Source of the DNA: Doryteuthis pealeii
Taxonomy: Eukaryota; Mollusca; Cephalopoda; Myopsida; Loliginidae
Direction of reading: 5' to 3'
Length of the DNA: 64,000 bases
Assembly (NCBI GenBank): GCA_023376005.1
Contig: CM042147.1
Location: forward strand, 118,788,912-118,852,911
In this document: positions 34,901 to 48,000 of the stretch, piece by piece
Numbering within the stretch: the first letter of the stretch is position 1
How the letters are laid out: the number at the start of each line of letters is the position of its first letter
Program-made: the position numbers and the translations under genes
Notes under the pieces: generated by a model
Databases searched by the model: none
What the model was told of the DNA's origin: nothing
The model's input: only the letters and a program-made list of their open reading frames with translations

Positions 34901-37900
34901 TAGCAAACATAATAATTCAATTTGAGAGAGAGAGAAAAAGAGAGAGAGATGACAATTATATATGTTATCATTCAGAATTCTATTACTTCCTGTCCTATAA
35001 TATTAATATGAAAACAAAGCGCAAAAATGAAGACACTGGTCAAAAGTAATTAATATATAATTTAAAAAACACAATAATTCAATTTGAGAGAGAAAGAGGG
35101 ATAAGATGACAGTTATATCTGTTATTCAGAAAACTTACTTCCTGTCCTATCATAGGTTAAATTTACAGTTAAAATTGCAAATCGTTGTCAAAATTAAAAC
35201 GGAAAAATTTGGCTTGGACATAGATTTTAATGAATTTAATCATTACTAAGGACACGATTTATGTTATTGTGATGGAGAACGAGAAAGGAAAGGGAGCAAG
35301 ACATTGTCTTGCCTGCCGGGATCAAACCCGCGTCCTTCTGCATGTGAAAACAGATGCGATGTAGGAACTGGACAGACGCGAGGTTTGACTGACGTGCCCG
35401 GATGTTTGGCTAATATGCCCATAAAATTACAAGTGAGTCGAGCACTGAGGAGTCAGCAGTCAGCAGAAGCAGTCGACGACGAAGCGCTTTTCAGTAAAGA
35501 AATGGATTTTAGTCGAACAGAAACAAAACTAAATAGGAAATGTGATTTTGAACTGCTAAAGATTATTTCGACTACGACGATGGATTTTCCAGCTGCTAGA
35601 CGAAGAATGTGTTGACCAACAGAGGGTCTGGCTTGTGAGAAGACGGAGAACTCGCTTGTTTTTGGTCCCCCTCGGGAGCTTGTTGATTCGGAGGTCTATT
35701 TCTCCCCATATATTTTCCCCCCTTCTATAGTTATTTTTAACTTTAATTTTAACTTCTAGTTGTGTTTAAGGAAAAAAATAGATAAAATAAAACAGATGAA
35801 TGATAAGACTAATCAGAATTAATAAACATGTACAAACAAAAACGTAGTTTCTATTTCAATATTACAGGTGACGTGTACTTTTCTTAAGTATGGATGACCA
35901 AAAGTGTAATAATCCGTGTTTTTTATGTTAATAAATTCTCGGAAAATATTTATCTCTTTAAAAAATCAGTTCTCTTGCGGTCCTCTGTAGGAAAATAACG
36001 TCCAATGAAAAACGGTTAAAAACACAACTAATAGTAAAAATTTAAGTAAAAAATAACATAAATCGTGTCCTTAGTAATAATTAAATTCATTAAAATCTAT
36101 GCCCAAGCCAAATTTTTCTGTTTTAATTTTGACAACGATTTGCAATTTTAACCAAATTTGTATATAATGATATAAAAATTGTTATGGGACGAAGGTAATA
36201 TATATTTTGCTATAAATGTTCAGTCAAAAAAATAAATCAATGAATGTAATTACCTGGAAGGATTCCATGATAATGAACTACAACTAAGTTTACAATGAAT
36301 TTCATAATCCAATGACCAATGACTAAGATTCATAACATCAGGTGCTTGATAAATCCTCACCATTCCATCTGACGTACAAGTTGCCTGGAATATAAGAAAT
36401 GAAATTTATTTTAAATATTTAGTGATTAAAAAAAAACCCAATAAAACTGGAAAACAATTTTAACACTTTCCAATCCATTGTTTGTCTAAGTAGCCATAAT
36501 AATGAGATAAAAATGGTAATTTTATAAAAGATTGCAAAAATATGCCTTTTGTTTTTGTTTTAAAAATTAACAATGTATTAGATTTTAAAGAAAATAATAC
36601 TTTATAAAAGGAACATTATAAAATACAAGTGTCAGCTGAATAGTTTATAGGCATAATCATAGAGGAACTTGTGGTATAATGGTTTTCGTCATTGGAAATG
36701 GACCTGGTGATCAGAGTTCAAATGCTGGATGATACTGTTTGCATTAAATATAGCACTAATACCAACAAGGAAGGTATAAACCCGACTTTTCTCCCCCTAG
36801 CCATAGATAAATTGTCAAGCAAACTGGTTTCTTTAACTTTGACATAGCAACTAGTCTAGTAGAAAGAAAACTCTGATTCTTATTATTTCAAATGTTACTA
36901 CAATAATTTATTACTTACCAATTGAAGGCCAAGATGTTTGGGAGCAAATTTAACATCTGTTACAGATGAGCGGCTGTCAACCAAATTTGGTCTTTTTACC
37001 CATTTTGTTCGTGAAGTTTCATCCCGAGATTCACAAGCTGAAAAAAAAAAAAAAAAAAAAAAAAAATTAAATGTTGTAGTGTAGAGCATCTCATTGTGGT
37101 TTAATGGTTAGCAAGCTAGACTTGTAGATCTGTTACTACTGAATAGTGAGATTGATCCTCACTGGATGCCCCATAAAAAATCCCCACGTTAAAAAGATCT
37201 TTAATCTGGCCTGGTGGGAGGTCAAGAAATTTTTTTTTTTTAAAACATTTTGTCAATCCAATTGCGGGATTAACAATACTAATAATATTAACTAGTAATA
37301 TTAACTAATAATAATAATGCAATCAGATATGGAAAGTTATAACAGGATTGATATATTTTATTTGGAAATGATGGATTTTAATTTAAACTTTTATTTTGAT
37401 GACTAAGCAAAATTAATATAACCAAAACTGGTTATATTAATTGGATTTTTTATTAGTCAAAATAGAAAAATCATCTTAAATTGAAGAAATATCATAAAAC
37501 TATTCTTTTATTTTTTCTTGGCAAAACATAACCAAAATAATAAAACATTTAAAACAATGAAGTTTAGCTCTGTCAGTAGAGCCTAGGAATTGCAAGGTTT
37601 TGGGTTTGATACCAGTCCCCCCACCAACTTGGTGCATGAGTAGCACAGCTAGGGTAATCTGATCTGTGCGGTAAATCATCTGGGAGCTTATGGTAGGTGT
37701 GGCACTCCACTTCAACAAAACAATCTCCCTAGTGCTAGCAAAAAGGGAATAGACTCCCTTGCTTTTCGGCTGATACCAACAATAAGCCACTCTACAGACA
37801 TTACTTACTAGTGCTATATAAATCAAACAAAAGATAAAAGTTTAAAAAATGAATAAGATTACAGTATTATAATTAATAAATTCTTTTACAACTTAATTCT

Positions 37901-39471
37901 CAAGAATCCTAGTTCACAATTCTCTTATTGCAAACTCTGGTTTCCTTAATTATTATCATCTAATATTTTTTTATCACTATTGTACTTAGGATTAGTACAT
38001 ATGATTCAAATTCACCTTCTGAGTGTCAAGTGTCTCCCCTTTGAGAATCAGTGTTTTACAAATCAATTCTCTTATAGAGTACATGTTAATAAAAACGATA
38101 GGAATAAATGTAAATAATTCAAGATTTGAAAAGAAAAAAAAAACAGTAGATATTTTATAAAAATTCTACTGCCAAAAGTCAGTCCTTGTATAATGACTAA
38201 GAAACAATTTATTTTATTTTTACTACACTGAGTTGATTATTACTTGATAAATGTTTCATTCAATATTTTAAACAACCATTTAAAATAAAGTAACTTTAAG
38301 AAATATCAAATTCATCACTAACAGAGACACTAAACAGCAAATCCTTTATATTTTTACCCAAATAAAAGTGATAAGGAAAAAAAAGAAAAAAAACTCATGA
38401 GAAATAAAAGATGAATGACTCACGAAGTTCTTCCCAAATGCCTGCTGCTCGGTCAAATGAACATGTTGCTATAACCTGACCAAAATCTGGATGTGCCCAC
38501 GTTACTCTCCATACTGAGCCAGTATGTGCCTAAAATAAAAAATATTAGTAAAAAATTTAAATTTGCTACTTGTTTTATGTAATATCTACTTTTACCCAAA
38601 ATGACAAGAGAAATAGTGTTAAGAAGATAGAGACCCCGCCCCCCCCAAAAAGATAGACCCGCCCCCCCAAAAAAAATATTTGTACCTTTTCATTTAAAGT
38701 GGATTTGTACAGTGTATTTTAGTAATAAATATCTTCTTTTGAATTTTAAATAGAGGCTTTGACCAATGATAATCTTTATTCATATTATTTAAAAAATATA
38801 TATTTATTCTGTTTATTATGATTTATAGTCAAGTGTTTTTTCTTTCTATTTTTTAACCTTCAATTGTCTAAAGGAAATCTGTGTATCATTGTGAGTTGCC
38901 AATAGAGTTAGGGTCAAATTTGTGACCCCATATGTGCAGGTGTGATCTGCATGTTGGTTTGATCTTAAGAAGAAAACATTGGAAGATGAGATTGATGATG
39001 TCAGTGAAGATAACATGGGGCCAAAAGTGATGAGATGAAGCAAAGAAGGAAATTTGTGTTTTGCACTCAAAAGGGGAAATTAAGGTTTTTCCAAGATATC
39101 CTTATATTGGGGATTGAGCCTTGAAAGAACAATGCCAGCAAATATGACTAAAGTAAATCATAATGTCATAGGGTCAATATGTCTTATGGACCTTGTTGAG
39201 AAATAAAAGCAAGATAAAAACAGAGCTTCATAAAAGTTTTCTGTTCTCATTCTCAAAAAGAAATGTTTTATTTTGCCAATATGAATAAAGTAACATCTAT
39301 ATTAAAATCCAAATACTAAATAAATTTTCAATTTAAGATATTTTTGCAACAATTAAGTTTAAATCTTAATGTAGTACAGGTTTAATGAAATCTTTTATTA
39401 TTAAAATTGTTTCGAATTAGAAAATAATATTTGTAATTATTACTACCTTTGTCCCAAAATAGTTTGTACAT

Positions 39472-39520
<49 letters not shown>

Positions 39521-42500
39521 ATATATTACTTGTAACAACTATTATAGGAAAAAGATAGTATTAAAAAAATGTATGAGGTTTTGGGTGATGATCATTGGTA
39601 AACTCACCCATTTCAACCCTTTTTTCCCCTTTTTTTAAAGACTTAAATTCTTCTATAGCCAAGTCTTCAAGTTAATATTTTGTCCCATAAAATTATTTTG
39701 ACTTAAAAGAAGAATATGTGATAGAATCCAATTGAGCACATTTGCTTATAGAAAAAAAATATTCTTTAAAATTCCTAATTCCAGAAAAAATTCTTTTTTT
39801 AAATTCCTAATTCCAGAATACTTACAACAAAAACATCCATTAAAACTTTATGATACAATTAAAATTTCCATCAATAGAATTGAACAAATGTTAAAAGAAA
39901 AAAAAAAAAAAGAGAAAAGATCTTTTTGATTTAATGATTTGGTATTTACCTTCCAGCAAGCAGATTGATGCCACTGTCCATCTTCAGATTTGTCCCAGAT
40001 CTACAAAAATACAAACAGCGTATACACACAAAAATTAGAAAAACAATTGTAGAGGATTGTTTTATTATCAATATTCATAGATTATTTACTGTAATTATAA
40101 ACGTTCACTAATCTATTTTGAAATAGGAAAATAAGGGTAACAAAACTTGGCATATGTGCTTGGCCATGTTTGCAAGTTTTAGAAATACTTGATTGTCTTC
40201 AAGAAAAAAAAAAGTATCATTAAAATTTGAAGTTTGAAGTTTATAAATGAAGATAAAATAACTTCAATCTGCTTAAAAAAAATGTCAATTTTTATAAAAG
40301 TATTGATTTAAGTATTTTCTATTAAATATTTAAGTTGAAAAAAATCTTGTCAAATGTTTTTTTAAAAAATAATCAAGTGAAATATTAAATAAATAAATCC
40401 AAGATAAACATTAAAAAATAATTTCTGTTCTTTAAAGTGGTTTATCCCCCACCACCATAGTGATAGGGGGTGACAAAAGGGAACTCCCACAAAGTGATCC
40501 TCCCAGAGAGAAAAAAAGAAGAAAAAAAAGGTAAAAACTGCTCAATCCTATTAGCATTCCTCCTTTAGGGGATGCCTCAGGTATCGGACAGGAAGACTGA
40601 CCATTTACCCAATATAAATGATAGAAGTAGGTTAGAGACTGGATTTTATTTTATTTTGAAAATATAAATACCTTAGATAGACATATACATTCAATATTTT
40701 CTCTTCTAATTGTTGTATTTAGAGATAAGTAAAAAAAAAAAAAGATCTTTTGGGGGATTTATCAGGTCATCTCATAAGTAATGTCAAATATAGAGATAAA
40801 TTGAATGTTTTCTAAAAATATCTAAATGATAACAATACATACTATTATTTCTTTGTAGTATTTTAAACAAATAACTTACATTGTCAGATTTATCAATTGA
40901 ACTTATTAACATGACCATCTTAAAGATAGACAATATATCTACAGAACATATAAGACATGTAGTGCTATTTATTTAGAGAAAAGATAATATTGTAGAAATA
41001 ACTAAAAATATTGATAGTATTTATGGGATAGATTATTGAAAAGAAGGGCCGTGTTTAGCTCAGTCAGTAGAGTGTTTGGCTAGAAACTACAAGGTTCCCA
41101 GTTTGATACAGGCCCTCGCCAACTCAGCGTATGAATAGCACAGGGATCTGTGTGGTAAAGTGAGGAGCTGATGGTAGGTGTGGCGCTCCACCTCAGACAC
41201 ATAAACAATCTCCTTGGTCTAATGTTAGTGAAAAGGGGATAGACTCTCTCGCTGATTGGCTGATACCGACATTTGGCTGCCCCGACGACTTTACTTTTAC
41301 TTACTTATTGAAAAGAAATTGAAGGTTGTTTGAAGAAAGATTTAGGTAAGGTGATTTGAACTTAAAAATGTTGAGTTTAATGATGATCTGCATTTGTTGG
41401 TATTTATGCAAACCATTTACCACTGGTAGGATTTAACACAAGGTTGCAAGTATAGGAGATGCAGCAAGGATTGAACTTGCTATTCAGTAGAAATGGATGA
41501 GTGACTAGCTTGCTAACCAATACACCACAATGGGACACCCTTGATCTAGGTTTGTATGCATTTTATAGAAATCCGTGTTGTTATTATCATTATTTGTTAT
41601 ACCAACTTGGATTGAAAGTTTTTAGAAAAGGTCAATTCAGCATAAGAGATGCACTTACATACAGTAGCAATGCCCACAGCACTTAAAAAAACAAACATTT
41701 GCATTTTTTTTCCATCTGAAAAATGCTTATAAAATCACAATAACTTAAGGCATGTGGTGTAATGGTTTAAGTCATGGGAAATGGACTCGTCGCCCCGAGT
41801 TCAAATCTTGGACGTGATAATTGCATTTCACTTTGCGCTAATACCCTTGGGAAAGGTATGAATCCTACTCTCCCTCCAGCTATGGATAAATAGTAGGGCA
41901 GACTTTTAACCTTGATTAGGCAACCGGTCTAGGAGAAGGAAAACTCTGAATTCAAACCTGTTGAACTCCGCTTAAGAAATTGACCTTGTGTCACATCCTG
42001 CTCGTGCGGAGGGGTTGGTAAATATATATAAAATCACAATAGATAAACTGACAAAAATCCTGTTAAACCAAACAACACAAAAAGAAATTGATTTATCTAC
42101 AAGTTTATCAAGGTTCTTTATATGTATTAGCAAAATAAAAAACACCCTCCGGGCGATGTAAAAATAGATTTTTGAAACATATTGCCTGAGGGGTGGCAGT
42201 AAAAAATTCAATATCAGCAAGTTTGTACCCCAAGTAAGTAAAATTATCAAATTCATTAAAGGATTAAAAAGTAAAACAATTTGAAATGTAAACTATAAAT
42301 ATGTATTAAAATAAAACAAACTATATATAGATATATAATACCAGTCATGTATTTATCAAAACTTGTTTTAAAAAAACAATGAGGATTGTCTAATGTTTCA
42401 TGTTCAAATTTTGAATGTATTTATTCTATGTTATGACGATTTTGGGTAATGTGACATAAGCAGTGACATAGTTTTTGTTACAGACAAAAACCGGAAGCGA

Positions 42501-42651
42501 ATCTCCATTATTAATAAAGATATCTTGTTTTTATAAGTAGCAAGAAATACACACTAAAGGTGCCTCTGATCACATTATCAAGGATCTAATCCCAGGATCA
42601 TTAGGTATTTCAGGTCTTGCAACATCATACACCTTCACCTGGGTGACGAGA

Positions 42652-42689
<38 letters not shown>

Positions 42690-43737
42690 TATATTCATAC
42701 ACAATTCTTTTTTCTTCTTTCTGTGGTTGATTCACTCGCATAAGAGGGCGTTTGCATATTTTGCTTATTTACAAAAAACTCACAGTAATGTGAATCCGGT
42801 CAAATTAGGCAGAAAAGTAGAATAAAGAATGTCTGTTAACGTATTCTCCATTGTTACAATTTATGTGGTAGCATAAATTGTTGACAGACCCTGTAGCGAG
42901 AATTCAAGGGGTCCATTGGTTTTCAGATCAGGTAGTGGAAATCTACCAGGATGGTTATAGCTCTCTGACCCCTAGTGGCGCGAATCTCGCAAGTCATGTG
43001 ATTAGTTAGTTTTGAGAATCAGTTTCAACCGAGGTTGAAGCAGAGTAGATGTGCTACTGCGAGGTTGGTTCTCAACCGCGCTGCGAATAAGAATGGGCTA
43101 AATAAATCTTGATCAAAGAAAAAATGTCTTGTGGTTTAATTAATTGCATGACTAAAATGTTGGGGGGGGGGTATTTTCTATGTCCAGCAAGTGAGGTTCA
43201 TTAACACAAAACTATGGACAACTGCCCATAATTCTAATACATATAAAATCTGTAGAGGTGTATATTTTTGTTGTAGACTATTACATTTTGAAGGAAGATT
43301 CTAATACAGAATAAATAAATAAAAAGAATTCAGGGGTTCTTTTCAGATTAATTGACTCATCTTTGTTATGTGATGTTTTGGTTGAATCACAAAGACAAAA
43401 AAAAAAAAAAAAATCCAAAAACAAACAAACAAACTGGAACCTTTGTGTATATTTTAAAAATATTTATGAGTCAATACAACTTAAGATTATAAATCTAAAC
43501 ATTAATTTAAAAAAATAAATAACTAGAATTTAGGAAAAAGAAAAGAAGAAAGAAAAATCAAGAAAAGAAAGCTGCAAAATGTTAAGAATTCTGCAGTAGA
43601 CAGCAGTGTTGTGTTATTTAACATCTTTTATTAAAGTTGCATCATTCTAAGAGTGTTTTGAATAATGTGGATATTTACTTTACTTATTTCGGAAATATTA
43701 GGAATTTAAAAAAAGAGATTTAGAAAAAAGAAGAAAG

Positions 43738-43768
<31 letters not shown>

Positions 43769-44185
43769 GAAAAAAAAAAAAAAGAAAAAAAAAAGAGAAA
43801 GAAAAAAAAAAGAAGAAAAGAAAGAAAAAAAAAAAAAAGAAAAGAAAAAAAAAAAAGAGAAAAGAAAGAAAAAAAAAGAAAGAAAAAGAAGAAGAAAATT
43901 CCAGGGTGCATTTAAAAGTTCTTTTATCTATGATTATAGAACAAATTACAAAAGAAAATTAAAAACTTTTATCAACTGGCTATATTAGGAATTAAAAAAA
44001 AAAAGAAGAGATTTAGAAAAAAACAACACTTATATGCTGATTAAATTATATTCAGTCTTGTCAATGATAACCAGTGGCAGAAATAGAAATTCTATAGTGC
44101 CTCTTTCAAGATTAAGAACAAGTTGGTTGGTATTTAATTGCATATCAAACCTTGTGGGTTATTTAATGCCAAATCTTTTATATAT

Positions 44186-44219
<34 letters not shown>

Positions 44220-44732
44220 CTATAGTGTGGGGTTGTCACTGTTTCAGCTTTTGCTGGAACGGTGTGCCAAATGCAGTATTATCAGAAGAGTGCTCGATAT
44301 AAAATAGAGCTGTTATATAATATAATATAATAAATATATAAAGGTTTTACATCTCTATTTATTTGGTGACAAAGGAAAAGTCACAACAATTTTGGTTTCA
44401 TGCATCAGCAATCATCAGGTGACCTTGTTTCCTATATATTATATATATATATATATATATATGATTTATATGAAAAAGGTGACTTACCGGTGAGATTGGT
44501 CACAATGGTTAGTTGATGCAAGTTTCACAATGATAAGACAGCGATATAACAAATATAAAGTGCTCAATACATGAGTAGAGCAAATTTATTATTATAATGG
44601 TACACAGTAATAACCTACTCGAGTTTCACCATAAGGATCTTCAGGATTAAATCCACTGAATTAATCAAGATATTGATTAATTACAGCCGAAGATCCTTAT
44701 GGTGAAACTTGAGTAGGTTATTACTGTGTACC

Positions 44733-44774
<42 letters not shown>

Positions 44775-45002
44775 TTTGGAGGTTGATTTTGAAGGCTATC
44801 ACAATGCAGGTGTAAAGAATAAGGTAACAATGGTGTTGTGTGTTAACCTGTATTTTATTCTTGAATTTGAGAATTTTCAAGAATAAAATACAGGTTAACA
44901 CACAACACCATTGTTACCTTATTCTTTACACCTGCATTGTGATAGCCTTCAAAATCAACCTTCAAACCAATATATACACAATGCTTCAAGCAAATTATAA
45001 AA

Positions 45003-45062
<60 letters not shown>

Positions 45063-48000
45063 TTGTCTAATTTCAAGTGCTCCAATAATTTGGTATATAC
45101 ATGTATACATACATATATAGTTAAAGAAAAGCCAAAATAACATCTGTAACTCTTTAAAGGTTTATTTACTAACCATTAATAAATAATAGAACTAAATTTT
45201 TTTTTTTGACTATCAATGTTAGTAGTAACCAATCTCACAATATTTCAGTGTCGGATTAGCAAAGTGTGATATACAAAAAGTCGGAATTATCAACAATAAA
45301 ATATAGAAGATTTATTCCATAACCTCATTTGGTCATTCATGGAGGGCACTACTCATCAAGCGTGTCTTGGAGGCAGGAATAACCTGGCAGAGCCCATCCC
45401 TCTCCAGGTCTACAACTGAGTTGTATTCAGTGTTTTCCTTCTCCTAGACCGGTTGCCATACCAAAGTTACAGAGCCCAGTCTGCCCTACTATTTATCCAT
45501 AGCTGGAGAGAGAATAGTTGGATTCATACCTTTCCTAAGGGTATCAGAACTATGTAAAATGGAAACAACCTCATTCAGGATTTGAAATCGAGTAACAGAG
45601 TTCACTTCTTATGATGATAACCTTTGTTCTGCCTTCATACATATATACATTCATTGACTCTTCTCCAAAACCATTCTTTCGGTGCCGTTATAGTATGTAG
45701 CCTTTTTGATTCTGTTAGAGTATGTGGCCTACCTGGTTTGAGTGTGTCCTACCTCAGTAAGAGTATATTTATAGATATAAGTAGTAGGCAATTTATTGAA
45801 ACTAATTATTTTTCACATATATTCAATTTCAAGAAATGCAATTCAGTCATAAGCTGTATATGGTAATTAAGAATAATTAAAAAAGAATTTATCGATAATT
45901 TACATGAATCAGAGATCTATTTAATTCTAAAATATTATAAAATAAGGTTAGGGTTAGGAGTTATTATTATAACTTTATAATATGCTTTTTATGGTAGGCC
46001 ACATACTATAAGCGAGACAGGCCACATTCAAAAGGTAGGCCACATAATATAATGGTACCCTTCTTTCCTTCCCACCCCTGTGTCTGACCTCAGCATGAAC
46101 CCAATGATCAACACGTACCCCAGCAGACCCTTTCCCATGCGGCAGTTCTTACCAAAACACCAAGATGACAACACACATCTCTTCACCGCTCTCTGATCAC
46201 CATAATACACTCAATACTTTTTTACCTTGGCTTACCGTTTGATTTTTGCAGACAAGAGAAGGTAGAATAACCATAGTGCCTCCTAATATATACTGTATAT
46301 CATATGAATTAAGTTTGGTTTGGTTTGTTTTATGGTATATCAACCTCAGTAGGTCATTTAATGCGATAAAGTTTTGAAATAAATTCATTCTTAATGGATA
46401 CTTAATTTTTTTTATAAACACATTTTCCTATTTAACCCATAGATGGGACACTAACAGTTACTACCACTCTGGGTCAGAGTGGACCAGGGAGCAATGGTGA
46501 TAAAGGGGTGCTCCACATTGCCCAATCTCCAAAAATGGAATCTCACCATCAGATAAAGTTTAACATAATTCCCAGGATATGAAGACCCTCAGCCACCGCC
46601 TTCTGGCACCCATATGATAAAAAGGGTTGGGGCTTGCCATAAGGGCAATAAGGTTGGGAAAATCATATTGGTGCTAGGGCTTGGCGTGACCAGCCGATCG
46701 GAGGGGCCTCTCCGACCATCTGTAGAGCAACGGCCATGGACTGCTCAGCCAGCTGGGTTCAATCCTTATGCATCAGGGGTCGCCACCCACGGTCAACAAT
46801 TATATCTATGGGATGTAAATTCCCATAGGAAATAATGAAAGAGAGGCGTTACTTTCCTTTCAAATACTTGTTTTCTTCTGACAGTCATCTTTATGTTTCA
46901 TTTCAAAAGGCTTCAGACTAAAGTCCCAGTATCTTCACCTTGGACAATACAGGTTCTTGATTCATCACTGAATATCACTTTCATCCAACTGTCCACACGC
47001 CATGATTGTTTCACTTTAGCCTTCATTTTTGTCTGTTTGTGTGTTAGTGTTGGTTTTTGATTTGGCTTCTTTGTGTATAAATCCCATTTCATTCAGCCAA
47101 TTTCTTACAATACTATCACAAACATTGACTTTTGTTTTGACCCATTTGTTTTTCATTTGTTTTGTTGTACATTTTATCTTGTCAAGTGTTACATAATTAT
47201 TAGATTCCTAATACTTATATACAGTAGTGTAGAAACCAAAATGGCTGTTATAAGTTGCAGTCCACGGCCTTGAAGGATTGAATGACAAGGCTTGAACTCA
47301 TCCTGATCCTTCCGGTGGATACCATGAGAATCGGTGGAGAAGACCCTCTTCCGGTTTAGATTAGAGAGGATTTTAGTCAGATCGGCTAAGACCACGACAG
47401 TGGTAAGTCGTGTTATACACACGTCCGACTCAATCTGCGCAGGTAGTCTGGTGGGGATTTCAGAATAAAATATGATCTAAGTAAATCGAAGTCTTGTGTT
47501 ATTATCTAAAAACTACCAATGACACAGGGCTTCTGATAAAGAGAAATACCCAATGGAAGACCAGACACGAAGTCCCCTAGACGAAGTCCAGACGCTAGAA
47601 GAATAACATAAGATAGAAAGATGATTGGTTTGTTTGTTTGTTTTACGGCATATCAACCTCAGTGGGTCATTTAATGCTGATAAAGTTTTGAAATAAATCA
47701 ATTCTTAATGGATAATACAATTTTTTTATAAATACATTTTTCTATTTAACCCATAGATGGGACCCTAACAGGTACTACCACTCCAGGTCAGAGTGGACCA
47801 GGGAGCAATGGTGATGAAGGGGTGCTCCACATTCCCCAAACCTCCAAAACTGGAAACTCACCATCAGATAGAGTTTAACGTCATTCCCAGGACATGTAGA
47901 CCCGCAGCCACCGCCTTCTAGCACCCATATGTTAAAAAGGGGTTGGGGCTTGCCATAAGGGCAACAGGGTTGGGAAAATCATATAGGTGCTAGGGCTTGA

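Larger units (their letters stand above)
42028..44130. other. SEH1 intron 1, no coding sequence seen
   Basis: Apart from the possible LTR and A-rich tracts noted, this is AT-rich intron. Small homologies to 30800-30860 (GTTACAGACAAAAAC...CTCCATTA) are present at 42476-42515. Confidence 0.5.

Noticed and set aside
37500..37826. 108-codon ORF
   Set aside because: Antisense translation of a SINE family C copy.
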